Shown in pieces: positions 31,999-40,456 of a DNA stretch of 64,000 nt (position 1 is its first letter; each line of letters starts with the position of its first letter). The position numbers were made by a program, and so were the translations under genes. The notes beneath the pieces are model-generated. The model saw nothing but the letters and a program-made list of their open reading frames with translations, ran no database searches and was not told the origin of the DNA. The DNA comes from Streptomyces sp. TLI_171 (GTDB lineage: Bacteria; Actinomycetota; Actinomycetes; Streptomycetales; Streptomycetaceae), in assembly GCF_003610255.1 (NCBI RefSeq), contig NZ_RAPS01000001.1, forward strand, positions 6,165,001 to 6,229,000, written 5' to 3'.

Positions 31999-33555
31999 AC
32001 TCCAGTGAGAGTTCTGCGTTTTCCCTGTTCAGCGGCCCGGTGGCGGCGAGTTTAGTCGGGCTGCGCCGGGGGTGGTGGGGTGTTCGCGGGGATGTCGCGC
32101 GAACGAGTGTCCGCGGCGCATGTAGTGGCAGCGACGTGGACAGTTCCTCGGTGTGAGCGACGATCTGACGGATGTGTGGGACCGGGAACTGACCGAACTC
32201 TTCCTGCGGATCGGGGCTCGCTTCACGCGGGTGGAGCCGCGGAGGCGGATGCGGGACTACGTGCGTGGGCTGCTGGGTCCAGTGGGGCGAAAGAACAGCT
32301 GGCAGTTGGCCGAGTTCGCCGGGCATCCGGCTCCGCATCGGCTGCAGCACCTGCTTGCCCGCGCCTGCTGGAGCGCGGACGAGGTCCGCGACGACCTGCA
32401 GGCCTACATCGGCGAGCAACTCGGCGCCACTGACGGTGTCCTGATCATCGACGACACGGGCTTCGTGAAGAAGGGCACCGTCTCGGCGGGCGTGCAGCGC
32501 CAGTACTCGGGCACCGCCGGCCGCACGGAGAACTGCCAGATCGGCGTCTTCGCCGCCTACGCCTCGACCAAGGGTCATGTCCTGGTCGACCGCGAGCTCT
32601 ACCTGCCCAAGTCCTGGACCGACGACCGGCAACGCTGCCAGGCCGCCCGCGTCCCCGACGAGCGCGGCTTCGCCACCAAGTTGGAGCTCGCACGGGCGAT
32701 GGTCAGGCGAGTTCTGGCCTCGCCGCTGCCGATCGCGTGGGTCACCGCTGACTCGGCCTACGGCCAGGACTCGCACTTCCGGCGCTTCCTCGAAGACACC
32801 GGGCTCTGCTACGTGGTGGCCGTTCCCAAGTCCCAGCAGGTCCACGGCCCGCGGATCGACTTCCTCATCGCCCAGGCCCCGCCCGAGGCTTGGCAGCGAC
32901 TGTCCGCCGGCTCCGGGGCCAAGGGCGAGCGCCTCTACGACTGGGCCGCAGCACGCCTGCCCGCTGTCTGGGAATTCGACGGCGACCAGCCCACCCGCCA
33001 ACGCTGGATGCTCGCCCGCCGCAGCTTGACCAAGCCCGACGACGTCGCCTACTACCTGGCCTGCGCGCCCCTGGACGCCACCGTCGCCGACCTGGTCCGC
33101 GTCGCCGGATGCCGCTGGAAGATCGAGGAGTGCTTCCAGAGCGCGAAGAACGAGTGCGGCCTGGACCAGTACGAGGTCCGCCGCTACGTGGGCTGGTACC
33201 GGCACATCACCCTCGCGATGCTCGCCCACGCGTTTCTGGCCGTCATGGCCGCCCAGGAGCGCGAAAAGGGGGCGGCAGTGACGACACGCCCGACCTCGTG
33301 GACCTCACACCAGCCGGGATTCGCCGTCTGCTGGCAGCTCGACCCTGCCACCGCCCTGCCGACCGCGACCACACCCTGACCTGGTCCAGATGGCGCCGCC
33401 GTCACCAAGCACACGCGCGGCGCTGCCACTACAGACGCCGGGGCCACTCGTTCGCGCGACATCCCCGCGAACACCCCACCACCCCTGGCGCAGCCCGGCT
33501 AAACTCGCCGCCACCGGGCCGCTGAACAGGGAAAACGCAGAACTCTCACTGGAGT
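31999..33555 (+). mobile_element. IS701-family insertion sequence with very long inverted repeats
   Basis: 1,557 bp bounded by inverted repeats. The outer 57 bp (beginning actccagtgagagttctgcg) are identical at both ends, and imperfect pairing continues inward to ~134 bp (31999-32132 against 33422-33555). One transposase lies between them. No convincing target duplication was found, and the left side abuts the IS256 stop codon directly. On the right, only a few bases separate it from the IS630 element. Confidence 0.92.
32153..33379 (+). CDS. IS701-family transposase
   Basis: A 408-residue DDE transposase related to DDE_5/IS701 enzymes. The N-terminus has FLRIGARFTRVEPRRRM and YVRGLLGPVGRKNSWQLAE. 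Catalytic acid candidates lie in VLIIDDTGFVKKG (Asp), VTADSAYGQD (Asp) and WKIEECFQSAKNECGL (Glu). GTG 32153 follows directly after the long left inverted repeat, and the stop precedes the right repeat by ~40 bp. The gene is intact and the element looks complete, so it may still be mobile. Confidence 0.95.
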   Translation: MSDDLTDVWDRELTELFLRIGARFTRVEPRRRMRDYVRGLLGPVGRKNSWQLAEFAGHPAPHRLQHLLARACWSADEVRDDLQAYIGEQLGATDGVLIIDDTGFVKKGTVSAGVQRQYSGTAGRTENCQIGVFAAYASTKGHVLVDRELYLPKSWTDDRQRCQAARVPDERGFATKLELARAMVRRVLASPLPIAWVTADSAYGQDSHFRRFLEDTGLCYVVAVPKSQQVHGPRIDFLIAQAPPEAWQRLSAGSGAKGERLYDWAAARLPAVWEFDGDQPTRQRWMLARRSLTKPDDVAYYLACAPLDATVADLVRVAGCRWKIEECFQSAKNECGLDQYEVRRYVGWYRHITLAMLAHAFLAVMAAQEREKGAAVTTRPTSWTSHQPGFAVCWQLDPATALPTATTP

Positions 33556-33559
33556 ACTA

Positions 33560-34705
33560 CTCAGGTTGAACTCGCCTTGTCGTGGGTGCTGAGGGCTGTC
33601 GATCGGTGGGTATGCCTCATTCGTGCGATACGCGCAGGGGGGCGGGTTCACTGCCCAGGAACAGCAGCGCCGGGAGCGGGTGCGGCTTGATGCCGCCGAG
33701 CGGTTCGAGCGTGGTGACGGCAACGGAATGATCGCCCGTGACTTGAGGGTCACGGTGCGGGCGGTCGAGCGGTGGCGCCGGGCCTGGCGGGACGGTGGCT
33801 CGGCGGCGTTGGAGTCGAAGGGGCCGCAGTCGCTGCCCCGGCTCGGTGAGCGGCAGTTCGCCCAGCTGGAGCGGGAGTTGGAGAAGGGGCCGCTCGCTCA
33901 CGGCTGGGAGGACCAGCGGTGGACGCTGGCGCGGATCAAGACGCTGATTGGCCGGCGGTTCCACGTCTCGTACACGGTCCAGGGTGTGTGGAAGCTGATG
34001 CGGCGCAACGGCTGGTCGTGTCAGCAGCCGGTCCGCCGGGCGGTCGAGCGCGACGACGGGGCGGTCGAGATGTGGAAGAAGCAGGTGTGGCCGCAGGTAA
34101 AAGCCTAGTGGCGGCGCTCGGGGCCTGGCTGGTGTTCGAGGACGAGGCCGGGGTCTCGATGACGCCGGCGCGGGCCCGCACCTGGGGACGCCGCGGCCGC
34201 ACACCCGTTGTCCGTGTGCGTGGCCGCTCCCGCCGACGGGTCTCGATCGCCGCCCTGACCTGCTACAAGGCCGGTGAGCGCTCCCGGCTGATCTACCGGC
34301 CCAGGCCGGACGACGGCCAGGGCCGGAGCAAGGGCCGCAAGAGCTTCGCCTGGACCGACTACCGCGACCTGATCGTCGCCGCGCACAACCAGCTCGACGG
34401 CCCGATCGTCCTGGTCTGGGACAACTTGAACACCCACCTGGCCGCCGGGATGAAGGAGTTCATCGCCGCCCAGGACTGGCTGACCGTCTACCAGCTGCCC
34501 GCGTACGCGCCCGACCTCAACCCGGTCGAGGGCATTTGGTCTCTGCTGCGGCGAGGCTTCCTGGCCAACGTCGCCTTCGCCGATCCCGACCACCTCGTGC
34601 GCACGGTCAGACGCGGCCTCCGAAAGATCCAGTATCGGCCTCAGCTCATCGACGGCTGCCTGGCCGCGACCGGCCTGATCACCGACATAGCGAGTTCAAC
34701 CTGAG
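33560..34705 (+). mobile_element. IS630-family insertion sequence with TA target duplication
   Basis: Perfect terminal inverted repeats ctcaggttgaactcgc (left, from 33560) and gcgagttcaacctgag (right, to 34705). Both ends are flanked by TA (33558-33559 and 34706-34707), the duplication expected of IS630/Tc1-mariner elements. It lies directly right of IS701 and 6 bp left of the IS3 element. Both ends and both coding frames are present, so the copy looks complete. Confidence 0.92.
33623..34704 (+). CDS. IS630-family transposase, made by -1 frameshift
   Basis: The first frame (GTG 33623 to TAG 34108) codes for an HTH part: RLDAAERFERGDGNGMIARD and VTVRAVERWRRAWRDGG. The second frame (in use until TGA 34704) codes for the DDE part: WLVFEDEAGVSMTP (Asp), LVWDNLNTH (Asp) and LNPVEGIWSLLRR (Glu). 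The frames join at GGTAAAAG (34096-34103), where a -1 slip changes the reading from VKA-stop to GKSLVAALGAW. The second IS630 copy at 39391 carries the same slippery block in the same place, so the frameshift is probably programmed, as in other IS630 elements. The fused product would be ~360 residues. Confidence 0.88.
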
Positions 34706-34720
34706 TAGCCGTGTCCCGCG

Positions 34721-35716
34721 TCAAGCAGTTGGCGGGTTTTCGGGTTCGGGAAAGTTGGGGACGAGGGGGTCTGCGGCGCCGGTGTGGACGTCGTGGGGCC
34801 GGTTCCAGGCCAGGGCCTCGTGCGGTCGGACGGTGTTGTAGTCGCGCCGGTATTCCTCGGCGTGCCGGACGAGGTCGAGGGCGTCGGGTATCTCCTCGAG
34901 GAACAGCTTCTCGTACTTGAGCGAGCCGAAGCCGCGCTCGCGTGAGCCGTTCTGCCCGGGCGTGCGGACCCGGGTGTGGACGTGCCGTCGCTCCGGTCGG
35001 GTGGCGATGAACGCCTCGATGCGGAACGAGCGGAACGGTCCGCTGTTGTCGGTGACGATGGTGACCAGCGGCTCCACGGTCCCGTCCGCGTCGCGCGGGG
35101 CGAGCTCGGCCAGTGGCTTTCCGGCCAGCGACTCCGCTTGCTTGATGGCGAGTTCGATCGCGGCGATGGCGTCGTGCTGGTTCGCGGTGGGCGACACATG
35201 CCAGCCCAGCTCGTACTTCGACCAGTAGTCCCGGCAGCCCGCGAGCCGCCAGGTGCCGCCCGAGGCGGTCTCGAACTCGGAGAAGTCGAGCTGCCAGACC
35301 TGGTTCGGGCCGCTCGGCCCGGTCGCGAAGGCGGCCTAGCGGCGGGCAGCGAGCTGCCGACGTTCGCGCTGGTAGTTCGCCTCCAGCAGCAGGCCCTCGT
35401 CCCGCAGCAGCCGCAGCACGGTCGCCCGAGAGACGCGGTGGCCGTCCCAGCGACACATCGCCCAGACCTTGCGGTGGCCCCAGGTTGGGTGCGCGAGCGC
35501 GTGTCGGCGGGCGGTCTCCCGGACGCCCTCGCGGGCCGGGCGCGGCCACGGTCCTCTGGCCTGCGCGCCCTGGCGGGCGCGGGCCTGGTGGCGGCGCCAG
35601 GTCCGCTCGGGCACGCCGATGAGCCGGTAGAACCCCGCGGTCGGCATGCCCGCCTCGGTGCGGATCACCTCGAGGTCCTCGAAGGGCCCAGCCGGCCCTC
35701 CGCGGACTTCTTCCAC
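34721..35716 (-). pseudogene. IS3 orfB (integrase catalytic subunit) with amber stop
   Basis: The frame codes for the IS3 OrfB: an N-terminal helical part (FYRLIGVPERTWRRHQARA, HPTWGHRKVWAM), then the rve integrase core. A TAG at 35338-35336 falls between ERRQLAARR and AAFATGPSGPNQVWQLDFSE, just before the first catalytic Asp. The frame then stays open through VTIVTDNSGPFRS (second Asp) and GSRERGFGSLKYEKLF (Glu) to 34721. Either a nonsense mutation killed the gene or rare readthrough occurs; mutation is much more likely. It begins in the -1 frame inside the end of orfA. Confidence 0.88.
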
Positions 35717-35979
35717 ACCCGCAGCTCGACCGCGGCCTCACCCAGTGCCTGGGTCAAGTCGGCGACCTGGGCTCCGAGTTGCTGTTCCCGGGTGCTGGGA
35801 CCGGACTTGCCAGCGAGGCCGGCCCGGCCGGCCCCCAGGAACTGGCGCTTCCAGGTCCCGATCGACTGCTCGGACACCTTCGCCCGCCGCGCGGCCTCGG
35901 CAACGGTCATCTCACCGGCCAGGATCGACAGCACGATCCGGACCTTCTCCTCCGGCGGCAGCGCCGGTGGCCTCACCAT
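35665..35979 (-). CDS. IS3 orfA, transposase HTH subunit
   Basis: A 104-residue HTH_Tnp_1-type protein: PPEEKVRIVLSILAGEMTVA and EAARRAKVSEQSIGTWKRQF form the helix-turn-helix, followed by a leucine-zipper-like segment (LGAQVADLTQALGEAAVELR). Its 3' end overlaps orfB by ~50 bp in a different frame, the normal setting for programmed -1 frameshifting to OrfAB in IS3 elements. It is intact, but its orfB partner carries a stop codon. Confidence 0.9.
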   Translation of the reverse strand: MVRPPALPPEEKVRIVLSILAGEMTVAEAARRAKVSEQSIGTWKRQFLGAGRAGLAGKSGPSTREQQLGAQVADLTQALGEAAVELRVWKKSAEGRLGPSRTSR

Positions 35980-36050
35980 GATCGATCAGACTCCTTCAAG
36001 CAGCAGGACCCGCAAGAAACGAGCCCTGCCACAAAGTCTGACGCGCGACA

Positions 36051-36107
36051 ACCGCTCCCAACTCATCAGGAACTTCGCCGAGATTCACCCTGACGAGCCG
36101 AAGTCAG
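36051..36107 (-). mobile_element. Relic end of an IS630-type element
   Basis: Read leftward, the sequence ctgacttcggctcgtcaggg followed by tgaat is the same as the left end of the decayed IS630 at 39391, with one mismatch in this stretch. Similarity continues inward (aagttcctgatgag versus aagtgcctgatgag). A TA follows the outer end at 36108-36109, as expected. The body of the element was lost on the side where IS3 inserted. Confidence 0.78.
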
Positions 36108-36153
36108 TAGGGCGTGCTGGCAGGCCCTTCGGCCGAGCTGATGTGACAGAGTG

Positions 36154-37029
36154 TCAGTTCCAGTCGAAGTCGGCCGGGTCCGGGCCGATCCGCTTGCCGG
36201 TGGCGACCCCGGCGACGGCGGCGAGGTCCTCGGCGTCCAGCTCGAAGCCGGTGACGTCCAAGTTCTCCCGGATGCGGGCGGGCGTCACCGACTTCGGGAT
36301 CGCGATCACGCCGCTCTGCAGGTGCCAGCGCAGCACCACCTGGGCCGCCGAGCGGCCGTGCTTCGCGGCCACCGCGAGCAGGGCGGGCTCGGCCAGCAGG
36401 TCGCCGCCCTGGCCGAGCGGGCTCCACGCCTCGGTGGCGATGCCGTGCTCGGCGTGGAAGGCGCGCAGCTCGGCCTGCGGGAAGTACGGGTGCAGCTCGA
36501 CCTGGTTCAGCGCCGGCACCACCGAGGTCTCCTTGAGCAGCAGCTCCAGGTCCGGGACGCGGAAGTTGGAGACGCCGATCGCGCGGACCCGGCCCTCGGC
36601 CTGCAACTGCTCGAAGACCGGCCAGATGTTCAGGAAGGTGTTGCCGTGCATCGGGCGCGGCCAGTGGATCAGGTACAGGTCCAGCTGGTCCAGGCCGAGC
36701 TTGGCCAGCGACTCGTCGAACGCCCGCCGGACCCGGTCCCGGCCCTGCTCGCCGGACCAGTCGACGGTGCCGGAGTTCCACAGCTTGGTGGTCACGAACA
36801 GCTCGTCGCGGGCCACGCCGGACTCGGCGATCGCCCGGCCGGTGCCCGCCTCGTTCTCGTAGATCGCGGCGGTGTCGATCGAGCGGTAGCCGGCCTCGAT
36901 CGCGGTGCGCACCGCGGGGACGGCCTCCGCGTCCGGCACCTGCCAGACGCCGAAGCCGAGCTGCGGGATCCGCACGCCGTTGTTCAGCGTGACGGTAGGG
37001 ATCGCGGGTACTGCGGGAATGCTGCTCAC
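36154..37029 (-). CDS. Aldo/keto reductase
   Basis: A 291-residue NADPH-dependent oxidoreductase of the AKR superfamily (2,5-diketo-D-gluconate-reductase-like), reducing aldehydes or ketones in the cytosol. The catalytic tetrad is complete: Asp52 and Tyr57 (SIDTAAIYENE), Lys82 (VTTKLWNS), His122 (YLIHWPRP). The C-terminal cofactor region IAIPKSVTPARIRENLD is present. GTG 37029 is chosen because GAAGGG lies ~11 nt upstream and the family N-terminus (TVTLNNGVRIPQLGFG) starts right after it; a start at 37173 would add 48 unrelated residues. It is the only intact non-transposase gene inside the IS nest. It may be a genuine part of the terpene locus or a gene stranded there (inference). Confidence 0.92.
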   Translation of the reverse strand: MSSIPAVPAIPTVTLNNGVRIPQLGFGVWQVPDAEAVPAVRTAIEAGYRSIDTAAIYENEAGTGRAIAESGVARDELFVTTKLWNSGTVDWSGEQGRDRVRRAFDESLAKLGLDQLDLYLIHWPRPMHGNTFLNIWPVFEQLQAEGRVRAIGVSNFRVPDLELLLKETSVVPALNQVELHPYFPQAELRAFHAEHGIATEAWSPLGQGGDLLAEPALLAVAAKHGRSAAQVVLRWHLQSGVIAIPKSVTPARIRENLDVTGFELDAEDLAAVAGVATGKRIGPDPADFDWN

Positions 37030-37690
37030 GAGAACGTTGCCCTTCGGTGGCGAGTCTGAGTCGGATGAGGCGGAAACCCCAGAAAACAGGGGACTGTTAC
37101 CGCCCGGTTCCCTCCGGCCGCGCCGGTAAGGTTCTCTCACTGACCCGGGACGGCGCCGCGGAGCCAGCCGCACCCGAAGCCGACGATGCGCCGGAAGCGC
37201 GGGAGCGATTCGGGTATGTTGGCCGGAGGTCTCCGAGTGTCGGCAGATTCCGCGGCGATATCGGGGGCGCGGGTCATTCCGGGCCGGATGCGGTCGGCGC
37301 CGACCGGCAGGTGCGGGACTCGCTCATGCTAACGAGGTTTTCGGTAGGTCCGGCGCGCAGTGCCGCTATACCTCGCGATTGTGTCTGGCTGTGCCGTTCC
37401 GATGGTTCGGAGGGGCTGACTTTCGTCGGGTACCGCCTGATCGGGACCATGATCGAGGCATGTCCGACACTACGTCAGAATCCCGACTGAACGTGCTCAG
37501 GGCCCTCATGCGTGACGGCCGGAGCTTCGGCGCCAACTCGGCTGAGCCAGCTGCGCCGTGACGTGAGGAAGCTTCCGAGTGCCCCTCACGGTGGCGTGAC
37601 AGCATCATTGGGGATCTCCTTCAAGTTCGGCGGATCAGCAGCCTCGAAATTCCTCGGTGGTCGCGTCGGCGTCCGGTCGCGAAAGCTCGT
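37030..37690. other. Gene-poor stretch beside an IS5 relic
   Basis: About 660 bp without a well-supported gene. A 34-codon frame from ATG 37460 (MSDTTSESRLNVLRALMRDG) resembles the start of a real protein cut short, possibly by the IS5 relic that follows. It has no proper ribosome site and no recognised homology, so it is not called as a gene. The first ~150 bp presumably hold the aldo/keto reductase promoter. Confidence 0.4.
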
Positions 37691-37697
37691 AACACGG

Positions 37698-38175
37698 TCA
37701 CGGTGTCGGCTTGTTGAGCCTTCGCCAGCAGATGAGGGTGGCTGCGAGCGAGACGAGTGAGTCGTGGAGGTCGAGGCGGCGTTCCCATCGAATGGCGAGG
37801 CGCTTGAACTGGTGGAGCAGGGCGAAGGTCTGCTCGATGACGTAGCAGAGCTTGCCGAGGCCGCGGATGTCGGGCTCGCCTCGGCGGGAGATGACCGGCA
37901 GGACCCGACGGCGGGTCAGCTCGCGGCGAACGTGCCAGCTGTCGTAACCCTTGTCTCCCACAATCGACTTGGGCCGCTTGCGCAGTCGCTGTGGACGGCC
38001 GGCGACGGGTGGACGCCGTCGACCAGGGCGAGGGTCTGGGTGATGTCGGGGACGTTGCCACCGGTGGTGATCCTTTCAATGGGGTGCCGTTGCCGTCGCA
38101 GATCAGGTGGTGTTTGCTGCCCGACTTGCCGCGATCGACCGGCGACGGGCCAACCCCGGCACCCCCGTTACCGTT
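37698..38175 (-). pseudogene. IS5-family transposase fragment, frameshifted
   Basis: The C-terminal 87 residues (37961 to 37698) are an intact IS5-type end: MGDKGYDSWHVRRELTRRR, VISRRGEPDIRGLGKL, YVIEQTFALLHQFKRLAIRW and SLAATLICWRRL. Upstream, VGPSPVDRGKSGSKHHLICD and GNGTPL are read in another frame, and the piece between them (resembling NVxDITQTLALVDG) is in a third. The N-terminal third is missing. The gene is dead; the element probably lost its right end beside the IS110 copy. Confidence 0.85.
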
Positions 38176-38400
38176 TTCGCGGCCCCGCAATGGGGTTCCC
38201 GGCCTCCCGGCCCGGCATGACTGTGTGCCCCTTGTCGACCATGATCGAAAAAGTGGTGTCACCGGGCTCGGAGGCGTTGGCAGACCGCTGATGAGGGGCT
38301 TGAGCGCCGATCCCGCACTCGGGTGAGGCAGGCTCTTCGTAACGTGGATGCCGGCACGCTGATGCCGCAGGGCCGGGAGAGCAAAGCCTGGGGAGGGGCA

Positions 38401-39388
38401 TTGACCAGCACCGACGGCATCGACGTCTATCTCGGACTGGATGTCGGTAAGGGCGAGCATCATGCCACCGCGCTCACACCGACCGGTAAGAAGGTCTTCG
38501 ACAAGGCACTGCCCAACAACGAGCCCAAGCTCCGTGAGCTGTTCACGAAGCTGCAGGCCAAGCACGGGACGGTGCTGGTGGTGGTCGATCAGCCGGCCAC
38601 CGTCGGAGCCCTGCCGCTGGCCGTCGCCCGTGACACCGGCTGCCGCATCGCCTACCTGCCCGGCCTGACCATGCGCCGGATCGCCGACCTCTACCCGGGT
38701 GAGGCCAAGACCGACGCCCGCGACGCCCACGTCATCGCGGACGCCGCCCGCACCATGCCGCACACCCTGCGCGACCTGGCCCCGAGCGACGAGACCGTCG
38801 CCGAACTCGAGATGATCGCCGGATTCGACGACGACCTCGCCGGCGAATCGACCAGGATCAAGAACCGCCTTCGCGGACTGCTCACCCAGATCCACCCCTC
38901 CCTCGAACGCGTCCTGGGTCCGCGACTGGACCACCCGGCCGTCCTCACCCTGCTCGAACGACACGGCTCACCAAACCTGTTGAGGAAAGCCGGCCGACGG
39001 CGACTGATCACACTGCTGCGGCCCAAGGCCCCGCGAACGGCCGAGCGCCTGGTCGAGGACATCTTCACCGCTCTCGACGAGCAGACCGTCACCGTCCCCG
39101 GCACCGACGCCGCCGCACTGATCGTCCCCAGCCTCGCCGTCTCACTCAGCTCCGTGCTCGACCAGAGAAAACTCCTCGCCGCGAGGATCGAGGAACTGCT
39201 GCAGGCCCACCGGTCCTGACCCCGATGCCCGGCATCGGGGTCAGGACCGCTGCCCGGATCCTCGTCGACGTCGGCGACGCCCGCGCCTTTCCCGAGCGCC
39301 GACCATCTGGCCGCCTACGCCGGCCTGGCGCCCGTCACCCGCGCATCCGGCTCCTCCATCCGCGGCGACACCCCTCCAGGAGAGGCAA
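38401..39388 (+). pseudogene. IS110-family transposase, frameshifted and truncated
   Basis: The N-terminal DEDD domain is intact: YLGLDVGKGEHHATALTPTG (Asp), VVVDQPA, and PGEAKTDARDAHVIAD (Asp/Asp). The frame stops at 39219 after EELLQAHRS. The C-terminal Transposase_20 part continues in other frames: TPMPGIGVRTAARILVDVGD, then DHLAAYAGLAPVTRASGSSI after a second shift, then PSRRGNT after a third, where it is cut by the IS630 left end. TTG 38401 after GGAGGGG is the likely original start, giving TSTDGIDVYLG. The catalytic Ser region is present but displaced, so the gene is inactive. Confidence 0.88.
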
Positions 39389-39390
39389 TA

Positions 39391-40309
39391 CTGACTTCGG
39401 CGCGTCAGGGTGAATCTGTGTGAAGTGCCTGATGAGCCTGCAGCGGTGGCTGTACCGATGGTGTGTGAGATATGCGGATGGGGGCGGGCTGACCGCCGTG
39501 GGACGGCTGCGTCGGGAGTCGGTGCGGGTGCAGGCGGCCGAGTTGTTCGAGCAGGAGGTGAAGCCGGCGGAGGTGGCCCGGTGTCTGCGGGTGAGCTTGA
39601 AGTCGGCCTACCAGTGGCACAAGTTGTGGCGCGACGGCGGGATCGAGGCGCTGGCATCGCGCGGCCCGGCCGGGTCGCGGTGTCGCCTGTCACCGCGCTG
39701 CCTAACCAAGCTCGCCGCGTATCTGGACCAGGGTCCGGCCGCGCACGGCTGGGTGGAGGACCAGGTGTGGACGGCCTCGCGGGTAGCCACGCTGATCGGG
39801 CGGAAGTTCCACGTCACCTACAGCGTCTCGGGTGCGACGAGGCTGATGCACCGGCTCGGTTTCAGCCCCCAGGTCCCCGCGAGGCGGGTCGCCGAGCGCG
39901 ACGAGCAAGCCGTCACCGCATGGAAGGAAGTGACCTGGGCGGAGGTAAAAGAGCGCGGGCGGCCTGCGGGGGCTACGTCTGCTTCTAGGACGAAGCTGGA
40001 TTCACCCGCCGACCGCCCAAAGGCCGCACCTGGGGCCGAAGGGGCCGCACGCCGGTCGTGACCGTCAGCGGCCGCCGCTCGGGACGCCTGTCCGTAGCGG
40101 GACTGATCGCCATACGGCCGGGCTCGCGCACCAGGCTGTGTCACCGTCTCCGCACCCACCCCGGGGGCAAGGGCCAGCGTCGCAGCATGGGCGAGCGCGA
40201 CTTCATCGCCCTGGTCGACGGCGTCCACCAACTCGTCAAGGCGCCGATCGTGCTGGTCTGGGACCTCCTGAACACCCACGTCTCGCACACCATGCGGGAG
40301 TTGATTGCC
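39391..40309 (+). pseudogene. Second IS630-family transposase, nonsense and 3' truncated
   Basis: The element starts after TA at 39389-39390 with ctgacttcggcgcgtcaggg. The first frame from ATG 39420 gives an HTH region (VKPAEVARCLRVSLKSAYQW, HKLWRDGGIEALASRG). GGTAAAAG at 39944-39951 marks the same -1 slip site as in the IS630 at 33560. The shifted frame meets TAG at 39986-39988 where FEDEAGF is expected, so Glu is replaced by a stop. Beyond it TRRPPKGRTWGRRGRTPVVT and IVLVWDLLNTHVSHTMREL can still be read. The sequence ends abruptly at the 147-bp repeat (40310), losing the final catalytic Glu region. Confidence 0.87.
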
Positions 40310-40456
40310 CAGGGCCTCCCTGGTGCTTCTTCGGCTTCAACACCCAGGAGCTGCACCGGAGGCCCTGTCTTCATGCGCCCACCATCCCGCGATCACCCGA
40401 ACGAGACTCCCGTTCGATCGACAACCCCCGCGAGCGGTACGACAACGGCTACTAAC
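40310..40456. repeat. 147-bp repeat, copy 1, with two stem-loops
   Basis: This segment is identical to 54692-54838, while the sequences on both sides differ between the two loci. A hairpin at 40310-40367 pairs CAGGGCCTCC with GGAGGCCCTG, plus ggtgc/gcacc inside. A second, at 40390-40420, pairs CGATC with GATCG and GAACG with CGTTC. Here it separates the truncated IS630 from terpene cyclase 2. Its right end contains the stop codon of that cyclase (40452-40454 on the minus strand). It has no terminal inverted repeats, so it may be a fragment or small mobile unit of unknown class. Confidence 0.85.

Larger units (their letters stand above)
34712..36050 (-). mobile_element. IS3-family insertion sequence, transposase interrupted
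   Basis: 1,339 bp bounded by imperfect inverted repeats, tgtcccgcgtcaagc at 34712 and the complement of gtctgacgcgcgaca ending at 36050. It encodes orfA and orfB leftward in the usual overlapping IS3 arrangement. It sits inside an older IS630 relic: the sequence at 36051-36107 is the end of such an element. A stop codon in orfB suggests this copy is inactive. Confidence 0.88.

Noticed and set aside
37379-37561. 60-codon plus-strand frame
   Set aside because: No ribosome site, no homology, and a composition change; at best the inner ATG 37460 is a gene fragment.
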